Shown: positions 5,293 to 7,605 of the stretch, one piece after another | How positions within the stretch are numbered: the first letter of the stretch is position 1 | How the letters are laid out: each line of letters starts with the position of its first letter | DNA from: CAZWHE01 sp964633825 | GTDB taxonomy: Bacteria > Planctomycetota > B15-G4 > CAYZWU01 | Length of the DNA stretch: 7,605 nt | Assembly: GCA_964633825.1 (NCBI GenBank) | Contig: CAZWHE010000178.1 | Span: 1-7,605 of the forward strand | Direction of reading: 5' to 3' | The notes under the pieces: generated by a model | Database searches by the model: none | What the model was told of the DNA's origin: nothing | What the model saw: only the letters and a program-made list of their open reading frames with translations | Translations under genes and position numbers: made by a program

Positions 5293-7605
5293 ATGAAATC
5301 GAGCAATGGTCTGAAATTATTGGCATTATTCACGCTGCTCACCCTGATTCCGGGGCTCACCGCCTGCGGAGGAGGCGGCGGCGGCGGCGCAAGCACCACC
5401 GTGACTGTTCCGAGCCTGTCCGGATTCGGCAGCGGCAACTTCGCCCGCTTCTATGACGTGGACATGGACGGCACCTGCAATACCGGTGATCAGATCATCA
5501 TTACCTTCAACATCGATGTCACCGTCAACGGCGCAACAGGCAACGACTTCGATCTCTTTGTTGTCGGCGACGCGCTCGGCGCCGGTGCAGCCGTCGCCGC
5601 GGGCCCGGCAACGAACGAGGTGACCATCACCCTGGGCGCAGCCCCCAGCCTGAAGACCCGCCAGACCTTCGACGTTGCCAACGTCAATCCGAACGATCCC
5701 TCGGGCATCGACGTGAGCGCCGCGATGACGCCCGGCGCCATCACGGGAACCGTCTCCGGAGAAGACGCCGTCCCGTCGACGCCGATCGACATCATTCCCG
5801 CTTTCGTCGATTCGACGCAGGCCCTGGGAACAGGCTTAACCTGTTCCGTTGCGCTGGCCGACATCGACAACGACGGAGATCTCGACCTCATCGCCGGCAA
5901 CGGCAGTCCCAACACAACCTGGCGCAACGCCGCCGGTGTTTTTACCCAGATAGAAAACCTGGGCACGGGGACGACGCGGTCCGTCGCCGCGGGCGATATC
6001 AACAATGACGGCTACATCGATCTCATCTCCGGCAACGACGGAGTGGGCGGTGTGGCGGAAGCCAACGTGGCGTGGGTCAATGACGGGACGGGAAGCTTCA
6101 CCCAGAACTGGGCGAGCGGCGCGACCAATTTCACCATGTCGGTCGCTCTCGGAGACGTGACGGGCGACGGATTTCTCGACTTTGTCGCCGGAAACTGGAG
6201 CGCCACGCCCAACAAGCTCTGGATCAACAGCGGGACGGGGACCTTTGCAGCCAACGCCCAGGATCTCGGCACGAGCTCGACCTCGTGCGTCGCCCTCGGC
6301 GACCTGGACTGCGACGGCTGGCTCGACCTCGTCTCCGGGAATTTCTCCGCCGCCAACCGGGTCTGGATCAACGACGCCGACGGAACGGGCAACTTCACCG
6401 AAACGGGACAGGCGATCGGCGCGACCTCCACGTCCTGCGTGGCTCTCGGCGACGTGGACAACGACGGCGATCTCGACATCGTGGAGGGGAACAAGTTTTC
6501 CGAAGCCAACCGGGTCTGGCTCAACAACGGGACGGGAACCTTCGCAGATTCGGGACAGAGGTTCGGCAGCAACTCCACCCAACACCTCGCCCTGAGCGAC
6601 CTGGACAGCGACGGCGACCTCGACTGCGTGGAAGGCAACTTCAACGGCTCGCACGCGATCTGGCTCAACAACGGCTCGGGGACTTTTCTTGACTCGGGAG
6701 AAACACCCGGAGCCAACTCCACCTATTCCGTCGCCGTCGGCGACGTGGACGGCGACGGCGACCTCGATGTCGTTTCGGGAAACAACTTCGGCGTGGCCAA
6801 TACGGTTTGGCTCAACTCCCTCACCGGCACGTGGGGAACGGCAACCTTCGCCCTCGACGCCTTGCAAGCCCTCGGGAACAACAGCACGACGGGCCTGATA
6901 ATGAGCGACGTGGACTGCGACGGCGATTATGACATTGTGACCGGAAACGAGAACCAGGGCAACCGGGTCTGGCTCAACGACGCGGGGACATTCACCGACT
7001 CGGGACAGGGCCTGGGCGCCAACGCCACATTGTCCGTGGCTCTGATCGACGCGAACCACGACGGATATCCCGACATGGTCTCGGGAAACAACGGCCAGGG
7101 CAACCTCGTCTGGACCAACGACGCGGACGGAACGGGGAATTTCACCGATTCGGGACAGTCGCTCGGAACGGGCGCCACACAGGCCGTCGCTCTCGGCGAC
7201 GTGAACGGCGACGCCCACCCCGATCTCGTCGACGGAATCAACGGCGGAGCGGACACAATCTGGACCAACGACGGGACCGGAACATTCACCGACACGGGAC
7301 AAGCGCTCGGATCGAGCGCCACCACTGCGGTGACTCTCGGCGACGTGGACGGCGACCTCGACGTTGATCTCGTCGAGGGAAACAACAACGAACCGAACAA
7401 GGTCTGGACAAACGACGGAACGGGAACATTCAGCGATACGGGTCAGGAGATCGGAACATATCCCACCACATCGGTTACCCTGAGCGACGTCGATCCGCTC
7501 AACGGCAACGGCCTCGATATCATCTTGGGCGTCGACGGGGCGGCGAACAGGGTCTGGACAAACGACGGAACGGGAACATTCACCAATACGGGGCAGACGC
7601 TCGGT
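5293..7605 (+). CDS. FG-GAP/VCBS repeat lipoprotein (3' end outside the window)
   Basis: 771 codons are open to the right edge without a stop. The N-terminus is a lipoprotein signal peptide: MKSSNGLKLL, a hydrophobic core and lipobox LTAC with Cys25 as the predicted lipidated residue, followed by seven Gly (26-32) as a tether. Residues about 33-165 form a beta-rich domain with its own DVDMDGTCNTGD motif (55-66). From residue 185 there are twelve repeats of about 48-50 residues, starting near 185, 230, 283, 332, 382, 431, 479, 534, 581, 631, 679 and 727. Their consensus is SVALGDVDGDGDLDLVSGN, then a variable turn, W-N-D-G-TGTF, TDSGQ-LG. The DxDxDG segments are calcium-binding loops of the FG-GAP/VCBS type, as in integrin-alpha-like beta-propeller blades. 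Five Cys occur in repeats 4, 5, 6 and 8 (332, 340, 382, 445, 542). It is probably anchored at the outer membrane and surface-exposed or periplasmic. Adhesion or carbohydrate binding is common for such proteins, but no ligand or catalytic domain is visible here. Confidence 0.9.
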   Translation, partial: MKSSNGLKLLALFTLLTLIPGLTACGGGGGGGASTTVTVPSLSGFGSGNFARFYDVDMDGTCNTGDQIIITFNIDVTVNGATGNDFDLFVVGDALGAGAAVAAGPATNEVTITLGAAPSLKTRQTFDVANVNPNDPSGIDVSAAMTPGAITGTVSGEDAVPSTPIDIIPAFVDSTQALGTGLTCSVALADIDNDGDLDLIAGNGSPNTTWRNAAGVFTQIENLGTGTTRSVAAGDINNDGYIDLISGNDGVGGVAEANVAWVNDGTGSFTQNWASGATNFTMSVALGDVTGDGFLDFVAGNWSATPNKLWINSGTGTFAANAQDLGTSSTSCVALGDLDCDGWLDLVSGNFSAANRVWINDADGTGNFTETGQAIGATSTSCVALGDVDNDGDLDIVEGNKFSEANRVWLNNGTGTFADSGQRFGSNSTQHLALSDLDSDGDLDCVEGNFNGSHAIWLNNGSGTFLDSGETPGANSTYSVAVGDVDGDGDLDVVSGNNFGVANTVWLNSLTGTWGTATFALDALQALGNNSTTGLIMSDVDCDGDYDIVTGNENQGNRVWLNDAGTFTDSGQGLGANATLSVALIDANHDGYPDMVSGNNGQGNLVWTNDADGTGNFTDSGQSLGTGATQAVALGDVNGDAHPDLVDGINGGADTIWTNDGTGTFTDTGQALGSSATTAVTLGDVDGDLDVDLVEGNNNEPNKVWTNDGTGTFSDTGQEIGTYPTTSVTLSDVDPLNGNGLDIILGVDGAANRVWTNDGTGTFTNTGQTLG
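7401..7582 (+). repeat. Direct DNA repeat within the FG-GAP array (two identical 32-base copies)
   Basis: Bases 7401-7432 and 7551-7582 are identical over 32 bases (beginning GGTCTGGACAAACGACGG), exactly 150 bases apart. They encode the VWTNDGTGTF segment of adjacent repeats. The earlier repeats encode the same motif with more varied codons, so the 3' copies look recently duplicated or converted. Confidence 0.8.

Noticed and set aside
5176..5414. Thirteen-base exact match TGACTGTTCCGAG at 5176-5188 and 5402-5414
   Set aside because: A single 13-base match within several kilobases is close to what chance gives, and the second copy lies in coding sequence.
5836..7302. Minus-strand open frame of 488 codons opposite the lipoprotein repeats
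   Set aside because: Its periodic VAVHVAESDG-like protein is simply the reverse of the FG-GAP repeats. It has no recognisable domain, and the plus frame has a signal peptide, ribosome binding site and family motifs.
5845..7605. Regular repeats considered as a CRISPR or other non-coding array
   Set aside because: The period is about 144-150 bases and in frame, and it encodes conserved FG-GAP blades. Silent positions vary, so it is a protein repeat.

Overview
The window looks like chromosomal DNA from an uncultured, GC-rich, diderm (Gram-negative) bacterium. The evidence for this is an HflK/HflC pair, a lipoprotein signal peptide, uniformly GC-rich third codon positions and mostly GGAG/AAGG-type ribosome binding sites. 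Nothing here fixes the phylum. Desulfobacterota, Acidobacteriota/Aminicenantes-like and FCB-type candidate phyla would all fit, because they combine SO_0444-type permeases, DUF362 proteins, FG-GAP lipoproteins and GGGGAC-type palindromic repeats.

Layout. Minus strand, 1-2767: a two-gene operon. It begins with a 727-residue fusion of a metal-efflux-type permease (SO_0444/DUF318-like) to an HflK-like SPFH protein. One base later comes an HflC-like SPFH protein that runs off the left edge. A 170-base divergent spacer (2768-2937) follows. Plus strand, 2938-4236: a DUF362 protein of unknown biochemical function. Plus strand, 4336-5034: a small protein joining an anti-sigma-factor-antagonist (STAS) domain to a degenerate PilZ-like beta domain. 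At 5039-5127 lies a nearly perfect palindromic element with GGGGAC-type ends, resembling REP/MITE sequences mobilised by REP-associated tyrosine (Y1) transposases. Next comes a short AT-rich promoter region with two TATAAT boxes. From 5293 to the right edge, and beyond, runs a lipoprotein with a lipobox, a short N-terminal beta domain and at least twelve FG-GAP/VCBS-type calcium-binding repeats.

How the parts relate. The permease-HflK/HflC pair is a convincing functional unit: the two SPFH halves should assemble together, with a transporter covalently built into the complex. The three plus-strand genes are not obviously linked to it or to each other. Each has its own spacer, and the palindromic element and a separate promoter divide the STAS gene from the lipoprotein.

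The most noteworthy feature is the permease-HflK fusion partnered with HflC. The palindromic element, the STAS-PilZ-like fusion and the repeat lipoprotein with DNA-level repeat homogeneity at its 3' end are secondary points. No CRISPR array, tRNA, rRNA, integrase or intact transposase was seen.
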